Shown: positions 8,346-18,128, counted from the first letter of the stretch. The stretch: DNA of 64,000 nucleotides from Parasphingorhabdus litoris DSM 22379 (GCF_020906275.1 NZ_CP086727.1:186001-250000); one strand, 5' to 3'. Notes: generated from the sequence alone by a model not told the origin. Numbers and translations: made by a program.

Positions 8346-8776
8346 TCAGGAAAGCCGGATTTGACCCAGGCCGCCATGTCAGTAATCTGATCATCTGACA
8401 GTTTGACGGCATCACTCAGAACAGGCGGTCCGGGCCATGCCCTGTCCGCGAAATCCTGTTCCTTCCAATTACGGGACCCCTCATAGCGGGGGATGAGATG
8501 GAAATGGACATGCGGATCAACCATCATCAGCATCAGCCAGTTGAGTTTCTGATGCGATACCAGATGCTGCAAAGCCGACGACACTTCGGTGGTTACGGAT
8601 TTGAGCTCGGTGAAATGATCCGCTGACAGATCGCCAAAATCCGTTGCATCGGACTTCGCCGCCACAATCAAAGACCCCAGCGTGACTTGCGCCGGACGCA
8701 GCAGGACGACCCAATGATCATAATCTTTCACCAGTGTTGCCGGATATCCGAACTTTTTGATGGTGTCGTTGATCAT
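8342..8776 (-). CDS. HIT-family nucleotide hydrolase/transferase
   Basis: 144 residues from the ATG at 8776, 4 bp after the stop of the phosphatidyltransferase gene, with AAGGA inside that gene's end; an upstream start at 8812 would lie inside the neighbour. The histidine triad is HVHFHLI in the context VDPHVHFHLIPRY. HIT proteins hydrolyse nucleotide conjugates; downstream of a CDP-alcohol transferase it might deal with a nucleotide by-product, which is inference. Confidence 0.85.
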   Translation of the reverse strand: MINDTIKKFGYPATLVKDYDHWVVLLRPAQVTLGSLIVAAKSDATDFGDLSADHFTELKSVTTEVSSALQHLVSHQKLNWLMLMMVDPHVHFHLIPRYEGSRNWKEQDFADRAWPGPPVLSDAVKLSDDQITDMAAWVKSGFPD

Positions 8777-8780
8777 CCGT

Positions 8781-9878
8781 CTATCCTTGCTCTTGCTCCA
8801 GCCATGAAACAATCTGCCCGCCGCGTATTTTTACCATCCAGGCCTGTATGATCTGAACCATATGCACAGCAAGCGAGATTAACGTCCACCATGCAACGGC
8901 GATCAAGCCGATGTCGGGACGGCCGAAAACCATGGAGATGAACAATAATACCATATTGGGATTGCGTCTTGCGGTAATCAGACGGAACCAGGAATCCATC
9001 GGTCGCCAGACATGGATATGCTGGCCAAAGGCGCGGATGAAAATGCCTTCGATAATCCGTTGCAGAACATAGCCGCCCAATATGACTATGAGCGCGAGGC
9101 GCAGTTGATCTTCTGGCAGCGCCAGTCCGACTGCGCCCAGACCTATTGCCCAGGCCACCCACCAGAAAGGGGGATGGACGAGATCAAGACCGTGATCGAA
9201 AATATTACCCCAGAAGGAGGATGTGATGGTGCAGCGCGCAAGTTTGCCATCAACCGTGTCGAGAACCATGAACACAAAACCTGCCGCCATGCCGGTCCAG
9301 AAATAGCCATAGTAGAACAGAAAAGTTGCCGAGACACAGCCAATTGCACCAATGGCAGTGACCATATTGGGGGTCATGCCCAGCCGGGCCGCAAGGCGGG
9401 TGAGAACCAATGCGAGTTCCGGCCAAAGATATTTGGTGAGAATATCGGTGACGCCTTTATACGCCCCGAAATAGCTTTCTCGCTCAATATCCTTCACCGT
9501 TGCTGGAGTGAGTTCCCGGACAAAAGGTGTTTCCAGTTTGCGCAATGAGGCGTTGTGGATGCGTGGTTTGTCGCGATATTCCCTGACCGTTGCACGGGCG
9601 GGTAATTGCCCGGCGGCAAGGGCCTCAGCCTCGCTTTCGTCTGTCAGATGGGCAAGAACTGGGGTGCCGTCGAACGTGATGATCATCCCCGGATTATCAT
9701 GCACATGCCGGATCCATTGGGGATCAAAAACATAGGTCAGATTGATCCACAAACTGCCGCTGATATCACCCTGTAGTTTTTCGACCAGGCGGCGTCCCCG
9801 TTCCGCGTTGGTCATGCCCCATATCAGCGTGTCATTTTCGCCATGCAGCAAAAGAGTCACACCGTTTTTGGTCTGCAT
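8781..9878 (-). CDS. CDP-alcohol phosphatidyltransferase with N-terminal extension
   Basis: 365 residues. The CDP-alcohol signature is complete: Asp207, Asp210-Gly211, Ala214-Arg215, Gly224, Asp228 and Asp232, within DTVDGKLARCTITSSFWGN and FDHGLD. About five membrane helices follow residue 160. The first ~140 residues (LLHGENDTLIWGMTNAERG and so on) look like a degenerate MobA/IPCT-like nucleotidyltransferase domain, recalling bifunctional IPCT-DIPPS enzymes that make di-inositol phosphates. With the active cytidylyltransferase at 7599 it likely forms a phosphodiester lipid or solute; the acceptor is unknown. Confidence 0.8.
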   Translation of the reverse strand: MQTKNGVTLLLHGENDTLIWGMTNAERGRRLVEKLQGDISGSLWINLTYVFDPQWIRHVHDNPGMIITFDGTPVLAHLTDESEAEALAAGQLPARATVREYRDKPRIHNASLRKLETPFVRELTPATVKDIERESYFGAYKGVTDILTKYLWPELALVLTRLAARLGMTPNMVTAIGAIGCVSATFLFYYGYFWTGMAAGFVFMVLDTVDGKLARCTITSSFWGNIFDHGLDLVHPPFWWVAWAIGLGAVGLALPEDQLRLALIVILGGYVLQRIIEGIFIRAFGQHIHVWRPMDSWFRLITARRNPNMVLLFISMVFGRPDIGLIAVAWWTLISLAVHMVQIIQAWMVKIRGGQIVSWLEQEQG

Positions 9879-10198
9879 ATGATGTGTTCCTGTTGTAAAT
9901 TCATAAGGAGGTGAAGGATTTTTGTCATGAATGCCAGCAATATGACTGCGTTAGCGAAAAATGAGGCATATTAGAATCGAAAAAGTGCCAAACGGTTCAA
10001 AACGAACGTCATAGCCACATTATCAAAAATATCAGCATCTGATCTTTCGTTGGTTTTCTATGGTTTAGACAGGGGTTTAGGTAGGATTTTCGGGTTGATT
10101 TCAGTCATTGAATTTGGCGAAAAACCGGTTATATCCACTGCACCAGACAAAATTTTAACGCGACACCTATATTATTTCGCCAGGACAAGAGATTATCG
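9879..10198. other. AT-rich divergent intergenic region
   Basis: This 320-bp AT-rich space separates the minus-strand phosphatidyltransferase from sdhB and must hold promoters for both. It contains AAGGAGGTGA (9905-9914), a full complement of the 16S 3' tail, followed 12 nt later by an ATG opening a 15-codon frame (9927-9974). No other structure is clear. Confidence 0.6.
9927..9974 (+). CDS. Possible 15-codon leader peptide
   Basis: Reads MNASNMTALAKNEAY then TAG. Its only support is the unusually perfect Shine-Dalgarno sequence AAGGAGGTGA ending 12 nt before the ATG. It ends 224 bp before sdhB. It could be a leader peptide, or the sequence may be chance. Confidence 0.25.
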   Translation: MNASNMTALAKNEAY

Positions 10199-10981
10199 AT
10201 GGCAACTTTTACGCTCCCAAAGAACAGCAAAATTCGCAAGACAGGCGAAGTGCATGAAGCGCTGAGCGGGGGCAAGAGCCGGGCGTTCAAAGTCTATCGT
10301 TATGATCCTGATAGCGGCGAAAACCCGCGTTATGACACGTTCAAAATTGATACCGAAGACTGCGGTCCAATGGTGCTCGATGCGCTGATCAAGATGAAGA
10401 GCGAACAGGATTCAACTCTGACCTTCCGCCGGTCCTGCCGCGAAGGCATTTGCGGGTCCTGTGCGATGAACATCGACGGTAAAAACGGCCTTGCCTGCAC
10501 CACCGCGATTGAGGATTGCGGCAAGGAAGTGAAGATCACACCGCTGCCCCACATGGAAGTGATCAAGGACCTGGTTCCCGATTTCACCCATTTCTATGCG
10601 CAATATGCGTCGATCCAACCGTGGCTGAAGACGGTGACCCCGACGCCATCCGGTAAAGAGCGGCTCCAGTCTCCTGAAGACCGTGCCAAGCTGGACGGCC
10701 TTTATGAGTGCATCCTGTGCGCTTGCTGTCAGACCAGTTGCCCGAGCTATTGGTGGAATAGCGACAAGTTCCTTGGTCCTGCCATTTTGTTGCAGGCCTA
10801 TCGCTGGCTCGCTGATAGCCGGGATGAAATGACCGGGGAGCGGCTGGACGAGCTGGAAGATCCGTTCCGTCTCTATCGCTGTCATACAATTATGAACTGT
10901 GCCAATGCCTGTCCGAAAGGCCTGTCGCCTGCCAAAGCGATTGCCGAGATCAAGAAAATGACAGCGGCACGCGAAGTTTGA
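10199..10981 (+). CDS. sdhB: Succinate dehydrogenase iron-sulfur subunit
   Basis: 260 residues. The [2Fe-2S] ligands Cys80, Cys85, Cys88 and Cys100 lie in [16 protein letters not shown]; the [4Fe-4S]/[3Fe-4S] motifs are [16 protein letters not shown] and [14 protein letters not shown]. The protein passes electrons from the FAD subunit SdhA to ubiquinone in complex II at the inner membrane. The sdhCDA genes are not adjacent: the upstream neighbour is an unrelated minus-strand gene. It is followed closely by the thioesterase and zapE genes. Confidence 0.96.
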   Translation: MATFTLPKNSKIRKTGEVHEALSGGKSRAFKVYRYDPDSGENPRYDTFKIDTEDCGPMVLDALIKMKSEQDSTLTFRRSCREGICGSCAMNIDGKNGLACTTAIEDCGKEVKITPLPHMEVIKDLVPDFTHFYAQYASIQPWLKTVTPTPSGKERLQSPEDRAKLDGLYECILCACCQTSCPSYWWNSDKFLGPAILLQAYRWLADSRDEMTGERLDELEDPFRLYRCHTIMNCANACPKGLSPAKAIAEIKKMTAAREV

Positions 10982-11002
10982 CAATTGACTGGCGATAAGC
11001 TG

Positions 11003-11476
11003 ATGGCTGACGCCGACCCTGAATTTTTCACCAGCGATCCTGATCCGGATCATCCGGGCTGGTATCAATGGAAGTTGAAAGACCCGGAATGCTATAACAG
11101 CTTTCTTGGTCCCATGATTGTTCGCCGCGGCGGCGATGGCATTTCCGATAATATCGCCCGCGTCCGGATGTTCCCGGAGCGGCAGCACCGCAATCTGGGC
11201 AATGTCGTGCATGGCGGAACGATGATGGGCTTTATTGATTGCGCTTTATTTGCGGCAATGCGGGTGCTGGAAATCGGTCCTTCCGGCTTTGCCGTCACGT
11301 TGGAGCTGCAAACCCATTTCATTGGCGCAGCGCGGCTTGGTGAACCGCTGGAAGCGCAGGTTGAGGTGGCGCGTGAAACCGGTCGTTTCCTCTTTCTGCG
11401 CGGGCTGGTGGTGCAGGGAGATGGCAGTGAAAACATGGCCTCCTATACGGCCATCGTCAAAAAAGCACCTCAATGA
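11003..11476 (+). CDS. PaaI-family hotdog thioesterase
   Basis: 157 residues from the ATG at 11003 (a TTG at 10985 is an alternative). The hotdog signature HRNLGNVVHGGTMMGFIDCA carries the usual catalytic region of PaaI/YigI acyl-CoA thioesterases. It starts 21 bp after sdhB, and its stop overlaps the next start (ATGA), so the three genes probably form an operon. Substrate chain length is not evident. Confidence 0.85.
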   Translation: MADADPEFFTSDPDPDHPGWYQWKLKDPECYNSFLGPMIVRRGGDGISDNIARVRMFPERQHRNLGNVVHGGTMMGFIDCALFAAMRVLEIGPSGFAVTLELQTHFIGAARLGEPLEAQVEVARETGRFLFLRGLVVQGDGSENMASYTAIVKKAPQ

Positions 11477-12594
11477 CAGGCTTTTATGCGCGCTATCAGG
11501 CGTTGATCGCAAATGGGGAATTGAAACCTGACGCGGATCAGGATGCTTGTGCGAAGCGTCTGTCCCAGCTGCAGGAAGAGCTTGAGGCCGTGCCGCCACG
11601 GGGCAGCGTGCTATGGCGCATGTTCTCGAAAAAACCAAAGGCTGCCAAGGGCGTTTACATGTGGGGCGGCGTCGGGCGCGGCAAGTCGATGCTCATGGAT
11701 CTGTTTTACGATAATCTTCAGATCAACCGCAAAAAGCGCGCGCATTTTCATGAGTTCATGCTGGATGTACATGCCCGGCTGAATGAGGAGCGCAAGAAAG
11801 AGCAGGGGGATCCGATCCTGCCTGTTGTCGAAGCACTGGCTAGTGAGGCACGCTTCCTCGCCTTTGACGAAATGGTGGTGAACAATAGCGCCGATGCGAT
11901 GATCATGTCGCGGTTGTTTACCGGACTGGTTGAAGCCGGTGTGACTCTGATCGCAACGTCCAATCGCCCGCCGGTTGATCTTTACAAAGACGGCCTGAAC
12001 CGGGAGCATTTCCTGCCCTTCATTGATCTGCTGGAGACGCGGCTCGATGTTATCTCGCTCAATGGTCCGACTGACTATCGCCGCGAACGGCTGGGCGGGG
12101 TCGACCTGTGGCATGTGCCCAATGGTGATGCCGCGACCAAGGCATTGAGTGAAGCCTTTTTCCGCCTGACCGATTATCCACCGGAAGATCGTGCTCATGT
12201 TCCATCGGAGGAGTTACCGGTGCAAGGCGGCCGATCCATGCATGTGCCCAAGGCGTTGAAAGGTGTTGCTGTCTTTTCCTTCAAACGGCTCTGTGCAGAG
12301 GCACGGGGTGCGCCGGATTATCTGGCCATCGCGCGGCATTTTCATAGCGTGATCATTGTCGGTATTCCCGTGCTCTCCAAAGAGAATCGCAACGAAGCGG
12401 CGCGCTTTGTCACCCTGATCGATGCGCTTTACGAATATCGGGTCAAGCTGCTCGCCAGCGCGGATGCCGAGCCCGATGCGCTATATCCAGAAGGCGATGG
12501 ATCATTTGAATTTGAACGCACCGCCTCCCGCCTCGTTGAGATGCAGTCCGATGATTATCTCGCGCTTGGTCACGGCGAAGCGGCAGCGGACTGA
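11473..12594 (+). CDS. zapE: AFG1/ZapE-family ATPase
   Basis: 373 residues. Walker A is GGVGRGKS (residues 65-72), preceded by the family's KGVYMWG; Walker B is FLAFDEM. ATSNRPPVDLYKDGLNR is the sensor region characteristic of AFG1/ZapE. The bacterial protein interacts with FtsZ and is linked to division under stress; the mitochondrial homologue Lace1 works in respiratory-chain quality control, which fits its place after sdhB. Four-base overlap with the thioesterase. Confidence 0.9.
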   Translation: MTGFYARYQALIANGELKPDADQDACAKRLSQLQEELEAVPPRGSVLWRMFSKKPKAAKGVYMWGGVGRGKSMLMDLFYDNLQINRKKRAHFHEFMLDVHARLNEERKKEQGDPILPVVEALASEARFLAFDEMVVNNSADAMIMSRLFTGLVEAGVTLIATSNRPPVDLYKDGLNREHFLPFIDLLETRLDVISLNGPTDYRRERLGGVDLWHVPNGDAATKALSEAFFRLTDYPPEDRAHVPSEELPVQGGRSMHVPKALKGVAVFSFKRLCAEARGAPDYLAIARHFHSVIIVGIPVLSKENRNEAARFVTLIDALYEYRVKLLASADAEPDALYPEGDGSFEFERTASRLVEMQSDDYLALGHGEAAAD

Positions 12595-12595
12595 T

Positions 12596-13648
12596 TTAGA
12601 GCAGGCTCAGACTTTCGAGATCCAGCGCCATTTGTGCGGGTCGCTCGGCCATTACGGCAAACATCTCGTCGCCCCTTTCGGTTTGCTCGACATGGATGGA
12701 GGCGTTGATGGCCATGATGAAACCGGAGAAAGCGAGGCGGCGATAGTCCTGCCAGAAGGCATCGGCGTCCTGATCCACACCATGGGCGGACAGCTGTGAA
12801 AGATAGTCGGCGATCAGATCTTTCTCCACCGCAGCCCGCTCTGCCGGGTCCGCAAAGCTGGTGCCGATCAGATAGGCGATATCGTTTGCACCATTGCCCA
12901 ATGTTGCGGTTTGCCAGTCGACCAATATGGCGCGCTCACCGCCCTCATCGAACAGGATATTGTCGAGCCGCATGTCACTATGGGTGATGCAGGGATGAGC
13001 CGGCTCGGCATCCAGATAGGTGCCGAATTTTGCGATCAGCTCGGATCCCATATCCAATATATCGGTACTCAAACGACCATCAAATCGTTCGCAAAATTGT
13101 GGGTAAATGGCAGGAAGGGACTGACGCATATAGTCCCCATTGCCCTGCCCGTGGAGCAGCCAGCTATATTGTTCCAGCGTCCCGGTCTGCGGGCGATAGC
13201 TGTGCAGCTTCGCTGCTTCCCTGATCGTTGACTGCACCTGCGTCAGCGTGGCACCGGCCAGCTGGTCGCCCTGACTGGCTGGTGCCATATCCTCCAGCAT
13301 CAAGACAAATTGGGTTTCATCTTCGCCAATGGCGGCATGATAACAGCCGGGGCAGCCAACACCGGATTTGCCCGCGACATCCCGGTACCAGCCAACTTCC
13401 ATGTCATAGAGGTGGAAGATGGCGGCGGCTCCGCGGCTGACCGGATCGGCACTCGGGCATTTGGCGACAAAACTGGCGGGATACCGATCTTCCTGCCAGT
13501 CACAGGTGAATCGGAAGCTATCGCACACCTGTCCCGTGCCCACCGGTTTGTGAGTCATGGACTGAAGCGATCCCGATGGCGCGCCGAATATCTCCTCCAC
13601 CCAGCGCGGATCAAATTCCTCGGGGCGGAGCGGGAATGCAGCGCTCAT
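12596..13648 (-). CDS. APH/ecdysteroid-kinase-like phosphotransferase
   Basis: 350 residues with a kinase-like fold: the catalytic loop THSDMRLDNILFDEGG (HxDxxxxN) and the following ILVDWQTATLGNGANDIAYL (DxD-type metal site) match the aminoglycoside phosphotransferase/choline kinase superfamily. It overlaps the upstream gene by 4 bp. Related enzymes act on small alcohols or sterol-like substrates; resistance is not implied. It converges on zapE with 1 bp between stops. Confidence 0.82.
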   Translation of the reverse strand: MSAAFPLRPEEFDPRWVEEIFGAPSGSLQSMTHKPVGTGQVCDSFRFTCDWQEDRYPASFVAKCPSADPVSRGAAAIFHLYDMEVGWYRDVAGKSGVGCPGCYHAAIGEDETQFVLMLEDMAPASQGDQLAGATLTQVQSTIREAAKLHSYRPQTGTLEQYSWLLHGQGNGDYMRQSLPAIYPQFCERFDGRLSTDILDMGSELIAKFGTYLDAEPAHPCITHSDMRLDNILFDEGGERAILVDWQTATLGNGANDIAYLIGTSFADPAERAAVEKDLIADYLSQLSAHGVDQDADAFWQDYRRLAFSGFIMAINASIHVEQTERGDEMFAVMAERPAQMALDLESLSLL

Positions 13649-14757
13649 GGTGCGGGGTGGAGCAGGTCGGTGAGCCCGCTCGTCTTATGGGGTCCAACAA
13701 AGAGCTGCTCGACAATGCCGATACCTTCATGGCTGCTACCACCACTGGTGAGCACTGCATCGCTGAGCGCCTGAATATGAATATAAAGCATGTCATGGTC
13801 CGATACATTGGCCAGATCAATCACATCATAGGCGGTTTCGAGCGGCCCGTGATCCATGCCATGCCCCCATTCTGGGTGCATATAGCCAAGGCCCGACATA
13901 TAAAAAGTGCGCGTCGCGTCACCGGTGCGCGGCGTAATCGACAAGGCACCATCTGCGGTTTCCAGGCCGATCTGTTTCACCCGACGCGTGCCGCTATGAT
14001 AGCTTATGTCAATGCTCGGCGGTTCAAATTCCCGCCGCTCGTTATCAATGGCATCGACCACGCCGCGCCGGTTCCATGGCAGGCCTTCGCCATCATCATT
14101 GCTGTGAAAGAAACAGGCATGATCTGCGAAATTGAGCGGCGTCCATAGCCACCAGAATTGCGGCAATGTACCAGCTGGTGGTGGCTGTGATTCCGGTGAG
14201 CCAACCGGGCGGATGCCCCAGCTGCGATCGCGTGTTCCGCGGTGGGTATCAGGTAAAAGCGCTACCTCCAGGTCGCCGACATGCAATGTCCCGGACCAGC
14301 CGCCATTTTGGGTCAGGCGGGTATAGTCCATGAACATACGCGGACCTTCGCGGCGAATGAAGCGTGGTTCCTCAATTGGCAAATGGCGCGCGGTGAAGCG
14401 GATATCGGCTGTGATGGGGCAGCCGGTTTCTTTGGCACTCTCCGTAACGATCAGGCGCAGCTCTTGCAAAGGCTCGACAATCTCCAGCGTGATCGGCCCG
14501 ACGCTAAGGTCCAGCCTTTCGCTGCCCATGCGTTTCGAAGCACGCAAATTATGCTGCTTGCCGTCAATCGACACGCAAAAGGCCGCGTCCATGATATCAA
14601 GCTGTGGGTAAACGCCCAGGGCGGCGGCAAAAAATATGCTGCCATCGGCGCTATAGCCATTGAAGAAATAGCGGTCGTAGAAATTCCGGTTATCGCCAGA
14701 TACCGCCATTGGCTCCGGCGTCTGGTGCAGCGGATAATCGTCACCTCTGGTGAGCAT
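13645..14757 (-). CDS. Conserved protein of unknown function paired with the phosphotransferase
   Basis: 370 residues, no signal peptide or membrane segment. The beta-rich pattern with many aromatic residues (FWWLWTPLNFADHACFFHSN, RSWGIRPVG) recalls lipocalin-like AttH/CrtC-type hydratase folds; this is a tentative fold guess. It is translationally coupled (ATGA) to the phosphotransferase, so the two likely act on one substrate, perhaps a lipid or terpenoid. Confidence 0.65.
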   Translation of the reverse strand: MLTRGDDYPLHQTPEPMAVSGDNRNFYDRYFFNGYSADGSIFFAAALGVYPQLDIMDAAFCVSIDGKQHNLRASKRMGSERLDLSVGPITLEIVEPLQELRLIVTESAKETGCPITADIRFTARHLPIEEPRFIRREGPRMFMDYTRLTQNGGWSGTLHVGDLEVALLPDTHRGTRDRSWGIRPVGSPESQPPPAGTLPQFWWLWTPLNFADHACFFHSNDDGEGLPWNRRGVVDAIDNERREFEPPSIDISYHSGTRRVKQIGLETADGALSITPRTGDATRTFYMSGLGYMHPEWGHGMDHGPLETAYDVIDLANVSDHDMLYIHIQALSDAVLTSGGSSHEGIGIVEQLFVGPHKTSGLTDLLHPAP

Positions 14758-14920
14758 GCTCTCTCTCCCTCGCAGCCGGTTGGTTTGACCCTACCGTTAA
14801 TTTCGATTGCTGGCACAATGCGCACCAAATTGACAGAGATCAAGGCGCCGTTTGTCAGTTGGTGAAACAGCAATGGTTGGCCGGATTCAACAACGCCATA
14901 TTGAACAAGAGGAAAAGCCC

Positions 14921-15103
14921 ATGTCCCTGTTTCTGAAAACCATGATATTCCATATTTTCATCGGTGCTACTTTGATGGGTACAGCCATAACGGCACTGCT
15001 CGTTATGGGGCAGGGAAACATGATGAGCATTTTGGTGGCTGCCTTGGCTGCCTTTGTGGTGGCCGGACCGATAAGCTGGTTGATTGCAAGGCGATTGCAC
15101 TGA
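14921..15103 (+). CDS. Small two-helix membrane protein ('CTP synthetase-like' in sphingomonads)
   Basis: 60 residues from the ATG at 14921, preceded by AGAGGA at good spacing; an upstream start at 14852 would add an unlikely hydrophilic leader. Two hydrophobic helices (FLKTMIFHIFIGATLMGTAI and SILVAALAAFVVAGPISWLI) are separated by a short loop, ending in a basic RRLH. Homologues are often mislabelled CTP synthetase, and nothing here supports an enzymatic role. Confidence 0.7.
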   Translation: MSLFLKTMIFHIFIGATLMGTAITALLVMGQGNMMSILVAALAAFVVAGPISWLIARRLH

Positions 15104-15120
15104 AAATTGATCTGAAATAG

Positions 15121-16242
<1,122 letters not shown>

Positions 16243-16245
16243 CAG

Positions 16246-16725
16246 GTGTTCTCCAACACGCTCCTCTTTTTCGCTGCACCCATAATGATGGTGACAGAAA
16301 ACTCTGCTGCAACTGCAAGCCCTTCTGCTTTGTTTGAGTCATTTGCCAATGTTTGCCTTTTCAATCTTGGGAACGCTGTTTCGCAGGCTGATTCAGCTAA
16401 AAGCCAAGGCTGGAAATTAGTGGACGAGCAAATAAATGATGATGAAATTCTGCTTAAGTTTGAGGAGCTCAACGTCGATATTTTACTCGACACATCCAAG
16501 ACCTGTGCGATCACGTCCAAAGTCGACGAAAAATTGAACTTCGCGACTTTTACCGGCGGTATAAGCAAAAATTTGGGCGGCAGTCCGCCCAACGAAGTGA
16601 TTGGGTCAGATACTGCATATTGGCTGATCGAGCCTGAAGAGCAAAATGAGACCTTTGCGATTTCGCTGATGGTTTCGGCGAAAACCGATGCCAACTTAGC
16701 AACATTAATGATTTCCAAGCCCTGA
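16246..16725 (+). CDS. Hypothetical exported protein between mdh and sucD
   Basis: 159 residues if the GTG at 16246 is used; ATG codons at 16285 and 16288 are alternatives. A hydrophobic start ([13 protein letters not shown]) followed by ENSAATA could be a signal peptide, though without a basic N-region. The mature part contains two Cys (ANVCLFN, SKTCAIT) that may form a disulfide. AT-rich compared with its neighbours, so it may be a later insertion in the mdh-sucD operon. No family recognised. Confidence 0.6.
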   Translation: MFSNTLLFFAAPIMMVTENSAATASPSALFESFANVCLFNLGNAVSQADSAKSQGWKLVDEQINDDEILLKFEELNVDILLDTSKTCAITSKVDEKLNFATFTGGISKNLGGSPPNEVIGSDTAYWLIEPEEQNETFAISLMVSAKTDANLATLMISKP

Positions 16726-16735
16726 GGTAAAATAC

Positions 16736-17626
16736 ATGAGCATCTTAATCGACAAAAACACCAAAGTTATCACGCAAGGCATGACCGGGAATACCGGGAC
16801 ATTCCACACCGAACAGGCGCTGGCTTATGGCACGCAAATGGTTGCGGGCGTCACGCCGGGCAAGGGCGGAACAACCCATATCGGGCTTCCCAATTATGAC
16901 ACGGTAGCCGAAGCCAAGGACGCAACCGGTGCGACTGCCTCTGTGGTTTATGTGCCGCCGCCATTTGCCGCGGACTCCATCCTCGAAGCGATTGATGCCG
17001 AGATTGAACTGATCGTTGCGATTACCGAAGGTGTTCCAGTGCTCGACATGGTGCGGGTGAAGCGGGCGCTGCAAGGCTCCAAGTCGCGACTTATCGGTCC
17101 GAACTGCCCCGGCGTTTTGACTCCTGATGAATGCAAGATCGGCATCATGCCCGGCAGCATTTTCAAAAAAGGCTCGGTCGGCGTGGTTTCGCGTTCCGGT
17201 ACGCTCACCTATGAAGCCGTGCATCAGACCACAGCGGTTGGCCTTGGCCAGACCACAGCAGTCGGCATTGGCGGTGATCCGGTCAACGGCACCAACTTTA
17301 TCGACGTGCTGGAGCTGTTCCTCGCCGATGACGACACCAAGTCGATCATCATGATCGGCGAAATTGGCGGCAGCGCGGAAGAAGAAGCGGCGCAGTTTAT
17401 TGCGGACGAAGCCAAGAAGGGCCGCAGCAAACCGATGGTTGGCTTTATTGCCGGTCTCACAGCGCCTCCGGGCCGCCGCATGGGCCATGCGGGCGCAATT
17501 GTCTCCGGCGGCCAGGGCGGCGCGGAAGACAAGATCGCGGCGATGGAAGCGGCCGGCATTCGCGTGTCACCGTCCCCAAGCGAACTGGGCACCACGCTCG
17601 ACGCAATGCTGAAAGAAACGGTCTAG
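16736..17626 (+). CDS. sucD: Succinate-CoA ligase alpha subunit
   Basis: 296 residues. CoA-binding [18 protein letters not shown] is at the N-terminus, [16 protein letters not shown] in the middle, and the phospho-histidine lies in [14 protein letters not shown]. It converts succinyl-CoA to succinate with NTP formation together with SucC. The sucC gene is not adjacent, which is unusual for this pair. GAGG lies upstream of the ATG. Confidence 0.95.
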   Translation: MSILIDKNTKVITQGMTGNTGTFHTEQALAYGTQMVAGVTPGKGGTTHIGLPNYDTVAEAKDATGATASVVYVPPPFAADSILEAIDAEIELIVAITEGVPVLDMVRVKRALQGSKSRLIGPNCPGVLTPDECKIGIMPGSIFKKGSVGVVSRSGTLTYEAVHQTTAVGLGQTTAVGIGGDPVNGTNFIDVLELFLADDDTKSIIMIGEIGGSAEEEAAQFIADEAKKGRSKPMVGFIAGLTAPPGRRMGHAGAIVSGGQGGAEDKIAAMEAAGIRVSPSPSELGTTLDAMLKETV

Positions 17627-17636
17627 AGAAAAGCTC

Positions 17637-17722
17637 GTGCCCCTGCGCAGGCAGGGGCCCATCTCCTAGTGTTGCGACTAGAGTGAAACAGTGGAGATGG
17701 ATCCCTGCCTGCGCAGGGATAC
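17637..17722. repeat. Palindromic intergenic element P, copy 1
   Basis: The left arm GTGCCCCTGCGCAGGCAGG plus GGCCCATCTCC and the right arm GGAGATGGATCCCTGCCTG plus CGCAGGGATAC are inverted repeats of about 30 bp around a variable centre. Other copies lie at 29533-29618 and 31791-31876, with a half copy at 18057-18115. It starts 10 bp after the sucD stop and could fold as a terminator or mRNA-stabilising hairpin. Confidence 0.88.
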
Positions 17723-17740
17723 AGCAACGAAAGGGAAGCG

Positions 17741-18031
17741 ATGAAACCCGGCGCTGTCTATTTTATGGCAAACCGGAAAAATGGAGCGATTTATACCGGT
17801 GTAACAAGCGATTTGATCAAACGCGTTTACCAGCATCGAAATGGATTGGTAGATGGATTCACAAAAGATCACGATTGTAAGAAACTGGTTTGGTTTGAAA
17901 TGTTTGACGATCTGGAAGAAGCGCGCAGGCGGGAAGTTCAGATCAAGAAATGGAAGCGGCATTGGAAGATAAAGCGGATCGAAGAGCATAATCCAGATTG
18001 GGACGATCTTTGGTTTGATATTGTGAAGTGA
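17741..18031 (+). CDS. Single-domain GIY-YIG nuclease-like protein
   Basis: 96 residues. The GIY-YIG core is AVYFMANRKNGAIYTGVTSD followed by LIKRVYQHRNG, and the later EARRREVQIKKWKRHWK supplies the conserved Glu and a basic helix. Stand-alone proteins like this belong to the UPF0213/YhbQ-like group. It sits between sucD and sucA and is bounded on both sides by copies of palindromic element P in opposite orientation, which suggests a cassette that moves with the repeats. Confidence 0.85.
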   Translation: MKPGAVYFMANRKNGAIYTGVTSDLIKRVYQHRNGLVDGFTKDHDCKKLVWFEMFDDLEEARRREVQIKKWKRHWKIKRIEEHNPDWDDLWFDIVK

Positions 18032-18056
18032 TTTGGCGTGTTGAGTTTGGATTTTA

Positions 18057-18115
18057 TGGCGGGAGATGGGCCGTGAAACGAGTCACCTGCCTCGTTTCAC
18101 CCTGCGCAGGGGCAC
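18057..18115 (-). repeat. Half copy of element P containing a 10-bp hairpin
   Basis: Read on the minus strand it is GTGCCCCTGCGCAGG ... GGCCCATCTCCC, the left half of element P. The centre is replaced by a perfect hairpin: GTGAAACGAG (18073-18082) and CTCGTTTCAC (18091-18100) around an 8-nt loop. The end of the element directly adjoins the CTGGAG ribosome binding site of sucA. Confidence 0.75.
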
Positions 18116-18128
18116 TGGAGTTTTGACT

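Noticed and set aside
12596..13648. Aminoglycoside resistance kinase
   Set aside because: It has only the general APH-fold motifs and is coupled to an unknown metabolic-looking gene; nothing points to drug resistance.
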